From Pithys albifrons albifrons (Eukaryota > Chordata > Aves > Passeriformes > Thamnophilidae), in contig NC_092461.1 in the NCBI RefSeq assembly GCF_047495875.1, forward strand, positions 93,564,431-93,628,430: DNA of 64,000 nucleotides, given 5' to 3'. Shown here in pieces: positions 1 through 13,979 of this stretch (within the stretch, counting starts at the first letter, position 1; each line of letters begins with the position of its first letter). The notes under the pieces were generated by a model, which was not told where the DNA came from, ran no database searches, and was given only the letters and a program-made list of their open reading frames with translations. The translations under genes and the position numbers were made by a program.

Positions 1-3000
1 GGATACTGTATAGAAGAAAATATCTAATATAATGAAAACAAACATGAAAGGTTACTGGAATTTAACAGGCAGAATGAGAATCTAACTAACAGAGACAACT
101 GGCTCTAGTATAGCTGTTCTTGTCTCAGTGGCATTTCTTGCCATAGATATCAGTGCCAGAAATGACAAATGGATGTGGCACAGCAAGAAACCACTCCCAT
201 TCTACAAGACTTCTTTTATATTTTCAGAGGAATACTTCCTACCAACAAGCTGGATAACTACATTGTGTCAGACCCAGCAGTTTATTCCGTGCATCTGTCA
301 AGTGTTGGTCTGGTTCTGGTCATTTTATGCTCACTGAAGTTATCAAGCAAGAACTGTTTAGTTTGGCAAGGAGGCGCCTATGCAGTTGGGAAGTATGAGC
401 ACTAAAACAATGAACAAAGGTGTTGTACCTGATAACATAAAGACCCTCATGACAAAACATAGGACAGAATAGGGCTAAAGTGACAGCTGTAACATAGGCT
501 TTTTTATATGGTTACTTTGATAACATCTATAGAAAGACTAAGGAAATATTGTTCCACAACAGTGGTATTCTTCCTAAATAGGCTAGCAAAAGGCTGCTGC
601 ATTATGTCCACATAAGCCCAGATTTGAGGATCAGTGCTAGATAGAAATGATATGCAAATACAGTTGTAGTATCTCTGAGGATTCAATTCATCCACAAAAA
701 AATGAAGCAATGACAAAATGCTTTTCTGGCTGTGGGGTGATGTTGTTAATATCAGAATACTCTGGCAGGCAGTAACTTTGTGCTTGTTTTTTTGTGTTAA
801 TGAGCATCTTTTTTGCTGTAATTCCAGATCTACATTTCTGGGAAGGCCCCCTGAGGTGAACTCAACCTATCAATACACAGGCAAAGCAGTTCTCAAAAGC
901 TGCCCATTTGGTCATACCCTTTTCACTCTGTATGTTTGCAAATCGCCAGGTCAGTCTAGGAGCATCAGCTGATTATTTTCTATTAACAACATGTGTATGG
1001 ACTGTTGAATGCATACTAATTTGCATGTGAAGTCCGTATATCTAAGTAACTTCTGTGCATTCTATAGTATAACAAAAGGAACTTCAAACATCAGGAATAT
1101 CATATGTAAAAGCATATGCTATTCAAGTTAAACAAAGAATCTTTATAAAGGCATTTTTAAAGGCTTCCACAGCAATGACTTGAGACATATTTCAACATTT
1201 CAGACACTGTATAGTACATGTTAGACATGATCGGTCATCGTCACTGTCACAGCTGAGGAATCAGGAAGGGTAAAAGCAGACAACAAAGGAGTCAGAATGA
1301 AACAATTGCAGCAAACTGTCAAAAATTTATGCAAAAAAAGATTAAGAGCTACCACAGATGTGTGTGACATGCTGAAATGAGTGAAAAATCACTGCAGTGA
1401 CCTAAAATGAATATGTAATCCTATTTTACTATTCTAAATGGCTTTGTGAAGCAATGCCCAAAATTTTAGCATAACCTGGTCACAAATATCATTGATTTCA
1501 AAATGTGAAAAATGAGATCATTAGTCTCTGGGAAGCTGTGGAGGAAATGTACAACAGAGTTATAGACATAAATGTTTCTGAAAACCTGTTCTATCTTATA
1601 TTTGGGTGTGTGGGGTTTAATTATGAGTAGGATCAAAGACATCTTGAAAAGAGCTATTCCTGTTTTATGTGTATGCTACTCCATCTACATTAATTATATC
1701 TCAAGATCACAGAACTTGCTTACAAGCAATAATGATAGTGATGCAAATTATATTGTGGCATTGGTAGACCATTTCACTGCCAACAGATGAGAATGAATTA
1801 CCTTTCTCTGTGGCATTTAATTAGGGTATATAACCTTCCAGACCCCCTTTTGTGGCAAAAAAAGATAGAACTTTCTCAGTCTAAAAAATGCTTGTTGTCA
1901 AAACATTGCAGTCATATTCATAATGGGACTCTAATGCAAATATATTGGGGTTAAATTCTCTGCTTTTGAATATCAGCTTTGTTCTGTCAGCTTCAATGAA
2001 GGATGTGTACTAGTGAATTTTGTCTTCACAGGAGAACCATTTCAAGTGTTGTCAGATTTCCAAAGGATTTCACTGATTTTTTGGGGTTTTTTTGTAAGTA
2101 AATAATGGAACTGCTTTTTTCTCTTCTGAATGACATTCCATTCTGCTTGAGTTTCCAGATGACTCTGGGAAAATCTTTTTCTCAAATTTTCAGTCTTTTG
2201 ACCACATTTTTTTTTATTTCCAATAAGTTTTTTGAGTTCTGTCCCGTTTCTGTAATTTCCTTTTTCCAAAATTATGTTTTTGAAAGTCATTTAATATTGT
2301 TGCAACATTTTCTGTTTCTGAAGTTTAAAATGCTTCTTATCAATATTTATTACAGTACTGATCAGAAGTATGCATTAACCTTAGCTATAAAAAACAATAT
2401 ATTTTCTGAAGGGAAGTTAATTTTCGAGGTGGGGGGAGAAGGGAGGGGAAGCTTGCCAAGTGGAACTTTCACTTTGTATTTTACAAGCTTAGTTGTCTCA
2501 TGTGTGCTTTTTTCAAATGTGGATAAAGAAGATTTTCTGGAAAGAAAAAGTGCACAAATACTTAAACAGTCTGTACTTTGAATGTGAGGGAAGATAAAAA
2601 TCTCAGTAGGTAGGAGACCTATACAGTGAAAGGATAACTATGAGCAAAAGGAGAAAATGGTCATCTTTTCCCATGCCGCCTTCTTATCCCTGAGGGAGAA
2701 GGATCTACCTGCCTTTGTCACACAGTGGGATTGATAACGCAAAGGACAAATATTCTTCTCTACCATTATGTCTTTATAGGTCTCTTCCTGCTATGCTTAA
2801 GCAGCACAAACTCCCACAGAGTTTTCCTTTGTAAGGATGAAACAATCAGTCAGGGTAGAAAGCAAGAGACAGCCAGGGTAGCATTTACCTCACACCTCCT
2901 GGCACACATATGGATCTTCTGCCAGGCAAATAAGAAAAGGTCCATTTCTTAAATCTGTAGCAGGTAGTATATAAGGGTGGTCAATGTGTTAGTAGATGGT

Positions 3001-6000
3001 CCCTCATGCAAATCTGATGAGAATAACTCAATTTAAAAGATGTTTACTGTCTTCAAGAACTGTGTAGACAAACAAAACCAAATCACAGGAAATGCATGTA
3101 GAACTGCAAGGTTGGCAATTGTTTAGAGTGGGGAATAAAAAACCCCAAACATATGCAAGACTGTCAGTCTTCTGAGTACAGTGCAGTTTGCCAAGAAAGA
3201 AAAGAACATAATGATCTTGGTTACAGAGCAAAAGAAATCAGAAATTTGCACTGAAAATATAATACCATAATACTAGGTTAAGGTTATTATAATGTTACTA
3301 TAAAAGAATGTGATAAGCCATAACAGCCATGGGGTACATCAATAATTTTCCATCTACACAGAGCTTGTTTGTAGAAGGGTTGCATATCACACATCCAGGT
3401 TGAGCTTAATTTAATACAATTTAGAGCTGATGATGAGTAGAAGGTAGAAGAAAGAAAAGTGAAAGCCCAACTCCAGTTATGTACTGCACCTTAACCTGAT
3501 CACAAATCTGTCCAATGGTATACTGAGGAAATGTATTTGCATGTGCTCAGGTGAAATTTTGAAGAGGACCCAAATTCTGAATTAACATAAAGGTACTCTG
3601 AATTTTCTTCTCATTCATCTCAAAGAAAATACTTGACAAAATAGACATCAAATGAAGAGTTATTTGACCATTAGTAATGCAAAATAATTCATTACTAGTA
3701 CAACAATACTTAACACTAGTGAAAAATATCTTTGTACTAACTGTACTTTGGAAGGAAAGAACTAGGGCAACTGTTTTCTAAATTGTCTGTCATTTATGAT
3801 AGACCATGATTTTAAAATGCATTTGAAGAGCTCAGGTGAAGAAATACTTTATTTCTCTTTTGATATAGCCTCATTAACCTTTTATTTGTATTAGATTTTT
3901 TTCCTGAAAACATTTGTTTTAGTTCCTCATTTGATCTCTATTGTAAAAACCACCAAAATTTGTAGTTTCAAATAAATGTGTGTCCATTTTCAAATATGGT
4001 AAAACATGGAAAACTGCTGACTAAAAGTCAGTTTGACAGTAAACCTGTACAAGTTTTAATTTTGAAGTTCTGAAACCTGAGAAGCAGTTAGCAAGAGTTA
4101 AACCGAGGGCCTATCAGAAACCAGGTCAATTTGGAAACTGCAAATGAAAATGATATCTTTAAAAAGTCTACTTAGGACAGGCACTATTGCATTAAAAATG
4201 CCACTTGTTGAGTTTCCAAGATTTAGAGTTTTTCTATTTCTTTGTTAAAACCTTCATTGCCTAAGACTTGGATTAACCACCCTCCTGATCTTTGGTTTCT
4301 TCATGTAAGCTTCAAATAGGCTTAGTAGCTGGACCTCTTACTAGAAGTGGAATTATTTAATTTATTTTTGTATCTTTTGTAAATGGATTAATATTTTGTG
4401 TTTTGTTTGGGCTTTATTGAGACTAACATGAAAAGGATGCTTCTGCTGACCCTTTGTGCAGATCTGAACTTTGCCCTAGAAATAGACACAGGAAAACACT
4501 GGTTTCTGCAACATGTTTGTTTTTCTGGTCTGCAAGGACTGCCAAGGTGCTGAACCTTCAGTCAATTTGCTTCTAGGCCTTCCCATTAGAAGTAAAGGAC
4601 TTCCTAGCACTATTTTTTTCCTTTATGGATGTTAATATGACTGAAGACATTTTTGTGAGGTAGTTATATTTTAGGGTGCATTAGGTGCTCTGTTGCCTCT
4701 TTTTACATATCCACTGTTCATTTTAATATTTTGTAAGAGCATCTGTAATATGTGATAGGTGTTAATGTCACTTATAAAATTAAATTAACTAGGATGTTCT
4801 GAAATTGTCTTCAAAGGTCAAATTATAATAATCTTATACAGAGAAGTACTTTTACTCAGGGGTAGGTCTTAGGTAAATCGATAGCACTATACGAGAAATA
4901 AGGTTAGATACATAAAAGCACTTTGGCACCAAATACCCTCCAAAATGTACTTATCAGTGCCTAATTTCACAGGTTTAGATTCTCAGAATCCTTGTTCATT
5001 TCCCAACAAACTTTGAGACATGAAAAGTTTAACTCCTAAAATAACTATCTAAAGTTCACCATCAGTATTATTTTACAGTAACATAGAGATATACCTCTGA
5101 GTGGCCAGAAGACTTGATGGTATGGAACATATGTGTGCCTGCTTTGCTTTATTTCCCCAGTTACTACTGTTCTACTATAAACTACTTGTTCCTCTACTTG
5201 CATCACAAAACTGTATCCCAAAACTATCTGGAGCAGACCAAAGTGCTCCAGTCATCATCACCATGAGTACTCTGAACTATAGATTTTTCAGTCTTTCCTA
5301 TTAGCTGTTTTGTTTGACGTAAGCCTTTAAACTTGCTCAGAGAGACGACTGAAACTTTAACATTGCTCTCCAGAGGCAATAAGTGTAATCTGTGCTGCTA
5401 TATTTCACTTACCTAATATTTGTATAACTCTTTTTTAGACAAAGTAGAAAGCTATCAGTAGCTGTTTGTTTCAGAAGATTTTTAAAATTTCAACAGGGAC
5501 AAAGGCAAGTCTTGCGATGACACAATGCATTAAGGTACTAATTTCTCATTTTTAATGACTATCATGACAACCCTTCATCTGCTGGGTGCATCAGTTACCT
5601 CCTTGTTCTCAATGTCATTCATTGAACTGTGAGCATTTCTCATTTGCTGTGCATGCAATGATGTTGCAGGTGTTAGTGTTCTGCTAATGCCCAGTTTTGA
5701 TACTTGAAAAAGATGACTTGTTCCCTGCCTTCATGTGCTTTTGCATGATTAGAGGGGTAAATTCTAGGGGCACCAAGTGTATGCAAGGTCCCCACTTCAG
5801 CACTCATTTTTCACAGCATAGATATAAATTCATCAAAACTCTGCTACTAGTATTTCGAAGACTGGGGAGAGACTAGACCAAGACCCCTTTTTAAGCTTCC
5901 TTTTGTAAATATCCAGAACTAATCCATTTTCTCTCAATGATCCAAAGCTTTTAAGCCATCTTATGAAACCAGTCGGCTTCATATTTCTATTCAAGGTCTT

Positions 6001-7551
6001 ATACTGAGGTGAATGGGAAGGGAAGTATTTTGCAGAGCACTTGCATGATGCTAAACAGATTGCTTGTGGGAACCAGAAGTGTGTATATCTGCTAGGCTTT
6101 CCAGCACGTGAAATTTTCTTCCCATGTGAAATTACTAGTCTGATCTATGCATTTGATGCAACAGTAGTATTTGGCCCTCACAAGGAAATTTAGGACATAA
6201 GCAAGGTCCTTTTCTCAGAAGGAGAGAAGTGCAGCCAGGCGCCTGTACATCTGTAGCACTGCTATTTGGAAGGCATGTCTTGTGTGTGCTTACTCTCATT
6301 CCACAGCCCTTTATGCAGTAGAACAGGGGATACGATCTGCTGTTCTTTGGTCTGCTCCTCAAAGTAAATGTGACAACTGAGTGACAGGAGTTAAAAGTAA
6401 TAGTTTCTTATTTTTAAAAAAAAACAAGACACCAAAATAAAGAAAAAGAAAAGTAATATGAAGGATACTTGGTGCAATATATCATGTTCCTGAGACTGCC
6501 TTCATGTCACTGTGAGTCCTCAGACAAGTCACATACTTTCTTTTCCCGACATACAAAAGCTGGGAATAGTGGGAATAGTGATGATGTCTGTAAAGCTCCT
6601 TGAGACCTTTGGGTGAAAAATGCAAGCTGTATGCTGATTAATTATTTTTTCTTTTTTCACTATTGTAAAAGACGGAAAGGAACAGCATGCCAAGAAAACT
6701 CTGGCAAACTGCTTGTTCCCTGCTGTGTTCCCTATCTCTGCTTGTCCCTGTTACATAATTAGTTTCCAAGTCTTAAGTCTCTATATACTGTGCTGCTCAC
6801 TGTTGTGTATCATATTCATTGTATATCAAACGCAGTGGAGCCCTCATCCCTGCTAGGTGTTCTAGTGAACTGAATGAGATGAAGAAGAACAATCACCTTC
6901 TGGAGAAAATGTTATGGGAAGGGAAAAAAAAAAGTTAATACACAGCAGCTTCTGCGTTTTATTTGATCTAAAATTTCTAGGAGCATTTATCTAGTCATTT
7001 TATTTGCCAGTGACATTATAAACTCTCTGCTGTCACCAGATTGGCCTGTAAAGCACACTATGTCATTTGTTGGAAAGGTTTTATGGAGAAAGAAAACAGA
7101 AATCTTTAGTTAGGTAGTAGTTTAGGGAAGTCCAAATAGGCAAGTATTATTACTGCTACCAACTGTCCAATATAAACTGTTTTGTTTGCATCTGCTCTTC
7201 CTCTTCCAGCTCCTGTTTATTTCCCTGCATTCTTCATGGATGGTTTAAATGGAGAGAAACAACTCTAATAAGTACATGAATGAGAGCAGAGGGAAACTTT
7301 TTTAGTTTCCAGGTTTCTGTCTATGTGTCAATCTATAGGGTATTTGCTGATTTTCAGGAACTTCACTGCAGAATATTACCGGCTGCAAAATGGGAAAAGA
7401 GTTTTCAAGAAAATTTCTGAGTATATTAATACTTTTAATCAATTTTAATCTTAACCACAAAGGTTTGTTTTGGTTGTTTTATATTTATTTGTTGGTCAGA
7501 AAGATACTGTAACAAATAGTTAAAAAATCATGACAAATTAATGTTTTTGAT
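1..7551. other. AT-rich DNA without recognisable gene
   Basis: This stretch is AT-rich and full of stop codons on both strands. Its longest frame, at 2105-2581 on the plus strand, is T-rich and encodes a Phe/Leu/Ser-rich product typical of chance translation. I see no convincing exon, RNA gene or young mobile element. It is probably intergenic or a large intron. Confidence 0.6.
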
Positions 7552-8225
7552 GTAGAATTCTTAAGGTTGGAGAAGACCACTAAGATCATTGAATCTGACT
7601 TAATCTAGAACTTCCATGTTCATCAGTAAAGCATCTCCCTGAGTGCCATGTCCACACATTCCTTGGATACTTCCAGGGATAGTGGTTATGTCACTTCACT
7701 GGGCAGCCTTTTCCAATGCCTGACCACTCTCACTGGGCAAATCTTTCTCAATATCTGACCTGAACCTCTCCGGCAGAACTTGAGGCTGCTCCCTCTTGTT
7801 GTATTGCTTGTTTCCTGGAAGAACTAACTGACCCTCACCTTGTTACAACCTCCTTTTAGGTAGTTGTACAGGACAATAAGGTCTCCTCTGAGTCTCCATT
7901 TTCTCCAGGCTAAGCAACTTAAACTCCCTTAGCCACTCCTCATAAGTCTTGTGCTCCAGATCCTTTACCAGCTCTGTTTCCCTTCTCTGGACATGCTCAG
8001 GCATGTCAATGTCCTTCTTGCGGTGAGTGGTCCAGAACTGAACACAGGATTTGAGGTCCAGCTTCACCAATGCTGAGTAAAGGGGGATAATCATTGCCTT
8101 GGTCATTGCTTGTAGAGTGGCCCAGGATGTCATTGGTCTTCTTGGCCGTCTGGGCACACTGCTGGCTCATATTCAGCTGTCTGTCAACCAGCACGCCCAG
8201 GTCCTTTTCCAACGGCCAGCTGGGA
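7552..8225 (-). mobile_element. CR1 LINE, 5'-truncated fragment
   Basis: The plus strand opens at the left edge with the reverse complement of a CR1 3' end (AGGTTGGAGAAGACC followed by the AAGATCATTGAATC region). It continues through sequence that, read on the minus strand, encodes the typical CR1 reverse transcriptase C-terminal segments: a LGVLVDRQLNMSQQC block and a PLYSALVKLDLKSCVQFW block. The right edge, near an AGCTGGGAG stretch, is a normal 5' truncation for this family. No octamer tail or clean target duplication is visible. The copy is old and carries frameshifts. Confidence 0.88.
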
Positions 8226-8242
8226 GAAAAGTAATTACTCAT
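7843..8242 (-). pseudogene. CR1 reverse transcriptase C-terminal remnant
   Basis: Two overlapping minus-strand frames (8242-8006 and 8157-7843) each carry part of the CR1 polymerase C-terminus. The first holds the LVDRQLNMSQQC segment and the second the YSALVKLDLKSCVQFW segment and the [15 protein letters not shown] segment. The switch between them implies a frameshift near 8,100. The polymerase catalytic FADD box lies upstream in an intact CR1 and is absent here, so the fragment cannot make enzyme. Confidence 0.8.
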
Positions 8243-11200
8243 TTCATTAAAGAACAGTGTTCCAGTAAAAGAAAGAATTGCAACAACACTTACCAGTGTG
8301 AAATAGTGTCCAGTGTCAACAAAATGAGTGGTATTCTATCTTATTCTCCACTGCCTTTGTCCCCAGAAGGGTTTTTTGTCATTTCAGCAATGGCTGACAG
8401 GAGTCAGTTGAGTGCTGACACATATTGTGGCACCTGTAAGCATTTCTGACATAATTGACATAGTTCTGCAGGGTTTTGACAAGTTTGTCAACCTAATGAA
8501 TAGGCAACTGAGTTTTACAACCTACACTAAAGGTCATGTAAGTTGTTCAATGGAGGATGAAAAATTATAGAAACCAAATGATAGTTTCTGACTTTGCTTG
8601 TCTGAGAAGCAGCAAGGGTGAGGGGCACTTTACAATGTCTCCCTGCCTATATTGTTTATGACACTTCATGAGAAGGGGATAGGGGAACCCCTGAAGAATG
8701 CTTTTTTCTGGGTTTGTTTTGTTTGTTTGTTTGTTTGTTTTGTTTGTTTTTTTTTTTTTAAATAAGCAAAATTTGAGAAACATTCACTTGTAGTAATATA
8801 CTGGATTGACAGGGAATAGCCCTGCTTTGGTTGGTGCAACTGCAGTTACCTTTTTATAAAAGCAGAGTATATCTTGTTTATGAAAGAAAACTCAAAGCAA
8901 TAAAGGATCTGTAGTTTGCTATAGCCACATACGTAACCTTGAGGTTTCAAAAGAGTAAAAACTATTTGGTTTTAAAAAAATCATGTCTTTAACCAAAAGA
9001 ATTTTACTTTGCCAACAAAGTGTAGACCAGGCCAAATGACTTGTACTAGTAGTTAGGTTATAGCAAGTAGACAAGGTATCCACAATCCTACTTTTGCAGC
9101 CATGTAAACAACTAAATTTAATCTCAGACTTTGAGCAGACTGAAAACCTACCCATGGAGAGTCATCATGACCCAGATGACAAGCAGTACACTTTTAGATT
9201 GCTGCAACTCAATCATAGTTCACATTGTGTGGAGCAGGCAGACCCATCAGGATACTTAGGGTTTAGTTGCCTTTTTCCTTTTTTTTTTCTAAATTTCTGT
9301 ATTTTCCTTGTTCATAACTAGATCTTACAAAATTCAAAAAATGTTATTTTGCCCTTTATAAGAATATTCTGACTGTACCTTTAGTTGTGCCTTCCCAAGG
9401 TCAAAATACTGGTCAGAGACCACATATTTTAACTCTATTTTAGGGAAATACTAAAGTTTCTTTGATTGCAGTTTCACACTGTTGTTTAAGTGGCCCACAG
9501 CACAGAGGACTACATTTAACTCCTATTTCTCCTCCTTGACAAGACAATGAGTCTACGGACTAACCTAACTGAGACTGGGATATTCACTGTGGTGGGGTTT
9601 TGTACCTAAATGGCAAAATAAACATTCAATCAATAATATGTTTTCAAAGCAAACCACAGAGTGTTACACTAATTTTAGCAGAGTCATCGGAACAGTAGCA
9701 ACAACAATTTTTTACAGGATTAAAATTGTTTAATGGCTTTTAACAACCACATATTATTATGGACTATACAAAAAGGAAACCCCCAAAAACAACAAAGCTT
9801 TAGTCATGCAGAGAAAAGAGGGGGTAGAAAAGGAGAACCTAAACCTAATATTTTTTTACTGGATCCCTGGGTTTACTTAACTGCTTTTTCAGCTGCATAA
9901 AATTGATGTATTTTCCTTTCAGGGGAAGGTAATATTTGTGATACAGAAAGCAATTTTCAAGCTGTCTGTGAGGAACTCTGGCCTCCTATTAAGATATCTA
10001 AGCAAAACATCTTGCTTTGTATACACTGTGCCGTACAGCACTTCACTCTGTCTCCATGGTCATCTGGGGGTCATTCTACTGGTGGTTTACTTGAACTCAT
10101 TCCTGCAGCCTGGATTCTGCTTTAAACCAAGACAGATGTTAATGAGCTGTTACTGACTCTTCACCAGCAAGAGATAGCAAGAGGACTTCTCCCTCTTTTT
10201 CTGAGTAGAAATGGCAAATAAGAGATTTTGGGAGATTCAGTTGCTGAAAGAAAAGGAAAGGGTGGTGATTCATGTGGTATATTTCTATGTAAAATGGGAA
10301 TATTGATGGAAAAACTAGCCAGCCTTGATAATATTTGCAATTAGACAAGTACATAAATTGACCCATTGTGAGTTTTTCTGTTCATTTGGAAATTCAAACA
10401 TGTATCTACATTCCCCAGAAAGACTGCACTTTTGTAATGCATCAGACCATTGATCCATGCAAGGCTGAACTCACTGCTATCTAAAAATCAGATAGATCAG
10501 AATTTTGGGTAGCCTTAGGTTGTTTTGCTATTTGTAAAAATGAAAAAAACCACAAATAAACTCAAAAGCACAACTTTTATATTTATTTGTTGTATTTAAG
10601 TACCAAGTTTTTAAATATCAGTTCTCTCAGGTATTATGAAAATTTTCTCTTACTTATTCAGTTTGAGGTGGAAATATTGTCCATGTATCTTTATATCCAA
10701 TATTGAGTTTACTGCTGTTTGAGGGCTTTGGAATCTCAGAGGCACAAGCCAGACTTCTGAAGTGCAGTAAACTTTAGTAATATTCATGCACTTTATTAGC
10801 TGTAAACTAGAATCTACTCTTGCTGTTCTCTTTCCCTTTCACTTTTATGCTTTTAATCGCATTTTCCACTCATGTCACTCCAGGCGATATGACTCATGTT
10901 TCATCTGTTAGATGTGAACAAAATATTTGCTTTTTTATTGTTATGCAGATCATTGATATTCTGCCGTATCTCCACTGATAATTCAGAAGACATTAGGGGA
11001 CTGAATATAAGATAAACTAACATTTACTTTACATGAGCTTCCCATGAAGACAATCAGTCGGGCAGTGAATGAGAAATTGTTTGTTAGTCTGCAGCCGTCT
11101 TAGAAGTAAATATTCCGATTCTTTTAAAAGGTTATAAACATGGCATGTATAACCTCCTTGTGCAAAAATCTTTAAGTAATTGACAATTGCAATGATATTT

Positions 11201-12734
11201 TTCTTTCCACCTGTTGTAAATGTTCATGTGGTCTGGAATATAAGGGTATTAGTGAGGGATTTCACCTGAATATCATAGAACTTCAACTTGACACCTTTAA
11301 AATTGGGTACCATGGAAAAAAATATAAAAATTAAAACTTTTAAATGCTTTCCTTTTTTTTTAATTGAAATATTACAGTGCAGATGTCTATGAAGCCTTCC
11401 ACTGGAACTAGAATATTGTGTATTCAATCTTGTGTTTGTAGTGTGTATTGGGGGCAGGAATACCTGGGATAAAAACAGATTAAATAGTTGCATAGTTGGA
11501 AAAGACCTTTCACATTACAGGTGGAATGATGGAGGGGTTTACTTGGAATAAAACTGTATCTTATCATATAATTAAATGTGTTTCCAGGGAAGAACATAAT
11601 GAAGGTTGAAAAGGTGAGTTTAATTCTGCCATTTTCTAACTCCTAAGAATTTGACTTTAGAATCCTAATACAGTTTTCTTCATATGGAACACAAGAGTTC
11701 TCATGGCAACTACTTTCCCTTGTGTCTGTTTCAAAACCAAAAAAAAAAAAAAGGGTTAATTTTCTCCTCACAGGTATCATTTTAGCTAAGCTTTTTGTGT
11801 CTTGGAAATACAGATATTAAATCTGAGAGACCCAAACTGCCATTAATATTCCAAGTGCAGCTGTAGTAACAGAGTATGGAAGAAATATGACACAAGCTGA
11901 TCTGTTAGAGATTCTGATGTAGCTTCTGCTCTCTAGAAATTAACTGATTTTTGGCAAGAAAAATGAATTAGAAAATCATGTTTAGGCTGTAGCCAGTAAT
12001 TTCCAAATCTTACATAATTTGTGTAAATAAGCTGTGTGAATCTATGTGGAAAACACACATGGAACAGAGAAATGGATTTGTTCTCTGACTTAAGTAAAAA
12101 AAAAATCAAGCTAACAGATTAAAGAAACCTTTAATTTCTCTCTGCAGAATTACTCACAAAATATAATTTCTATTACAACTTCCATACTAAAGTTACCTCT
12201 GTTGTATTTCAGGAGAATGTCTGATGCCAGATATTGAAAGGAAGGTGTGGAAAGCCTCATAGTAGATAGTTACACGACCATTTTGAAGCAAGAGAATATT
12301 TTTTTAATTGGCAATGGTAAATAGCTGGTTCAGGTCCAGAAACATGAAGTAGCTGTATTCCATATTATTTTTATGCTAACATAGCTGTCAGTGATCTTAA
12401 CCCCATTTGTTCAGGTAATGGAGGTCTGGGGAATCTCATACATTAGAAAAAATACATGAATAGTAGCAATAAGGAACATAATGTGATGATACTTGAGGGG
12501 ATTTTCATGAGGCCAGCCTGGAGCTACTAAGTGTTATCATATCAAACTGAACCTTGTAGAACTTTCATGCCCATTTACTTGGGTTGTGCTCTGTGCAATG
12601 AGCTTTCTCAGATCACAGAGAGTGGGGCAATATGAGATAAACAATGGAGTAGCCAGTCCAAGACTTTTGTGGGGTTTATGGGCCCAGGTTTTGTTCTAGC
12701 CACAGTAGGCAGTAAGCAGAATTGATGGCTTCCT
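8226..12734. other. AT-rich DNA without recognisable gene
   Basis: No gene or clear transposon is recognised apart from the T/G-rich tract at 8713-8759. A 26-nt segment at 11588-11613 lies between a TTTCCAG acceptor-like site and a GTGAGT donor-like site, but it is too short to count as an exon without transcript data. Confidence 0.55.
8713..8759. repeat. (TTTG)n and poly-T low-complexity tract
   Basis: Several TTTG units with TTTTG interruptions run into an uninterrupted T run. Read on the minus strand it is A-rich and could be the decayed tail of an old retroposed sequence, but no body of such an element is recognised beside it. Confidence 0.85.
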
Positions 12735-13768
12735 GGGAATCCCACTTCCTCTGATCCAGGATAGCCCAGAGAGTGCTGGTGAATGGGCCTGTGTCCAGCT
12801 GGTGCCTGGTCAGCAGTGGTGTACCCCAGGGATAAGTGTTGGGCCCAGTTTTGCCTAACATCTTTATCAGTGATTTAGATGAGGGGTTTGAGTCCATCAT
12901 TAGCAAATCTGAAGATGATACTAAGTTGGGAGGGAGTGTTGACCTGCTGGAAGGCAGGAGGGCTCTGCAGAGGGACCTGCATAAGCTGGAGAGTTGGGCT
13001 GATTCCAATGGGATGAAGTTCAATAAGGCCAAGTGCCGGGTCCTGCACTTTGGCCACAACAACCCCATGCAGCGCTACAGGCTGGGGACAGAGTGGCTGG
13101 AGAGCAGCCAGGCGGAAGGAAAACTGACCTGGGGATTTGGATCGACCGGAGACTGAACATGAGCCAGCAGTGTTCTCATGTGGCCAAGAAGGCCAATGGC
13201 ATCCTGGCCTATATGAAGAAGAGTGTGGCCAGCAGGATGAGGGAAATGATCCTTCTCCTGTACTCAGCACTGGTAAGGCCACACCTTGAGTATTGTGTAC
13301 AGTTCTGGTCCCTCAGTTCAGGAAAGATATTGAGGTGCTAGAGCGGGTCCAGAGAAGGGGCTTGAGCATAAGTCCTATGGGGAGAGGCTGAGGGAGTTGG
13401 GGGTGTTTAGCCTGGAAAAGAGGAGGCTCAGAAGAGACCTCATCACTGAAAGGAGGTTGTAGCCAGGTGGGGGTTGGTCTCTTCTCCCAGCCGGGCAGCG
13501 GTAGAATGAGAGGGCACAGGCTTAAGCTCTGCCAGTGGAGGTTTAGATTAGATATTGGGAAGAAATTTTTTTACAAAGAGAGTAATCAGGCATTGAAATG
13601 GCCTGCCCAGAGAGGCGGAGGATTCACTGTTCCTGGAGGTGTTTAAGATGAGACAGGATGTGGCACTCAGTGCCATAATCTAGTAGTCACAGTGGTGTTG
13701 GGCATGATGGTCAATGGTTGGACATGATGATCTTGGAGGTCACTTCCAATCCAATTGATTCTATGATA
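12735..13768 (+). mobile_element. CR1 LINE, 5'-truncated copy of about 1 kb
   Basis: The sequence translates to the CR1 reverse transcriptase C-terminal region and then a CR1 3' UTR. Diagnostic blocks in order are a [15 protein letters not shown] segment, the [14 protein letters not shown] segment around the polymerase catalytic site, a [17 protein letters not shown] segment, [18 protein letters not shown] and [13 protein letters not shown]. The 3' UTR follows from about 13,340 and ends in CCAATTGATTCTATGAT at 13,752-13,768, with a single ATTCTATG unit rather than a long octamer array. The left edge is imprecise. It could start some tens of bases earlier. Confidence 0.93.
12836..13341 (+). 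pseudogene. CR1 reverse transcriptase remnant, frameshifted
   Basis: Two overlapping plus-strand frames (12836-13156 and 13033-13341) together cover the end of the palm domain and the C-terminal domain of CR1 polymerase. The frame changes at about 13,110-13,130, between the [11 protein letters not shown] segment and the [16 protein letters not shown] segment. The residues before the catalytic Asp pair read [10 protein letters not shown], whereas CR1 normally has an FADD-type box, so the active site is also altered. There is no start or N-terminal endonuclease. This is a dead fragment. Confidence 0.88.
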
Positions 13769-13979
13769 GAGCAGGTTGGTACTGAATCATCCAGGCTAGG
13801 TCCAAATGCCCTTTGCTCTTATGGCTCTCTGCTTCAGCTTCTAGGTGTTATTGATACCCAGACATGGCCACTGTAATTGTCTGGGAACCTGTAGCACATC
13901 CCAGCACAGGCTGTGTATGTTATCCACTTCTCCCCAGTTATCTAGCATGTTCCTGGATGTCCATAATTTCCTGCTATAA

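Noticed and set aside
2105..2581. 158-residue plus-strand frame, the longest outside transposons
   Set aside because: It lies in T-rich DNA and is dominated by Phe, Leu and Ser. There is no domain or splice context and the composition is that of chance translation.
11488..11515. AGTTGGAAAAGACCTTTCAC, resembling the CR1 3' end
   Set aside because: The match is too short and no further CR1 similarity follows.
11588..11613. 26-nt segment between TTTCCAG and GTGAGT, resembling a microexon
   Set aside because: It is too short, has a poor polypyrimidine tract and no neighbouring exon. Such pairs occur by chance.
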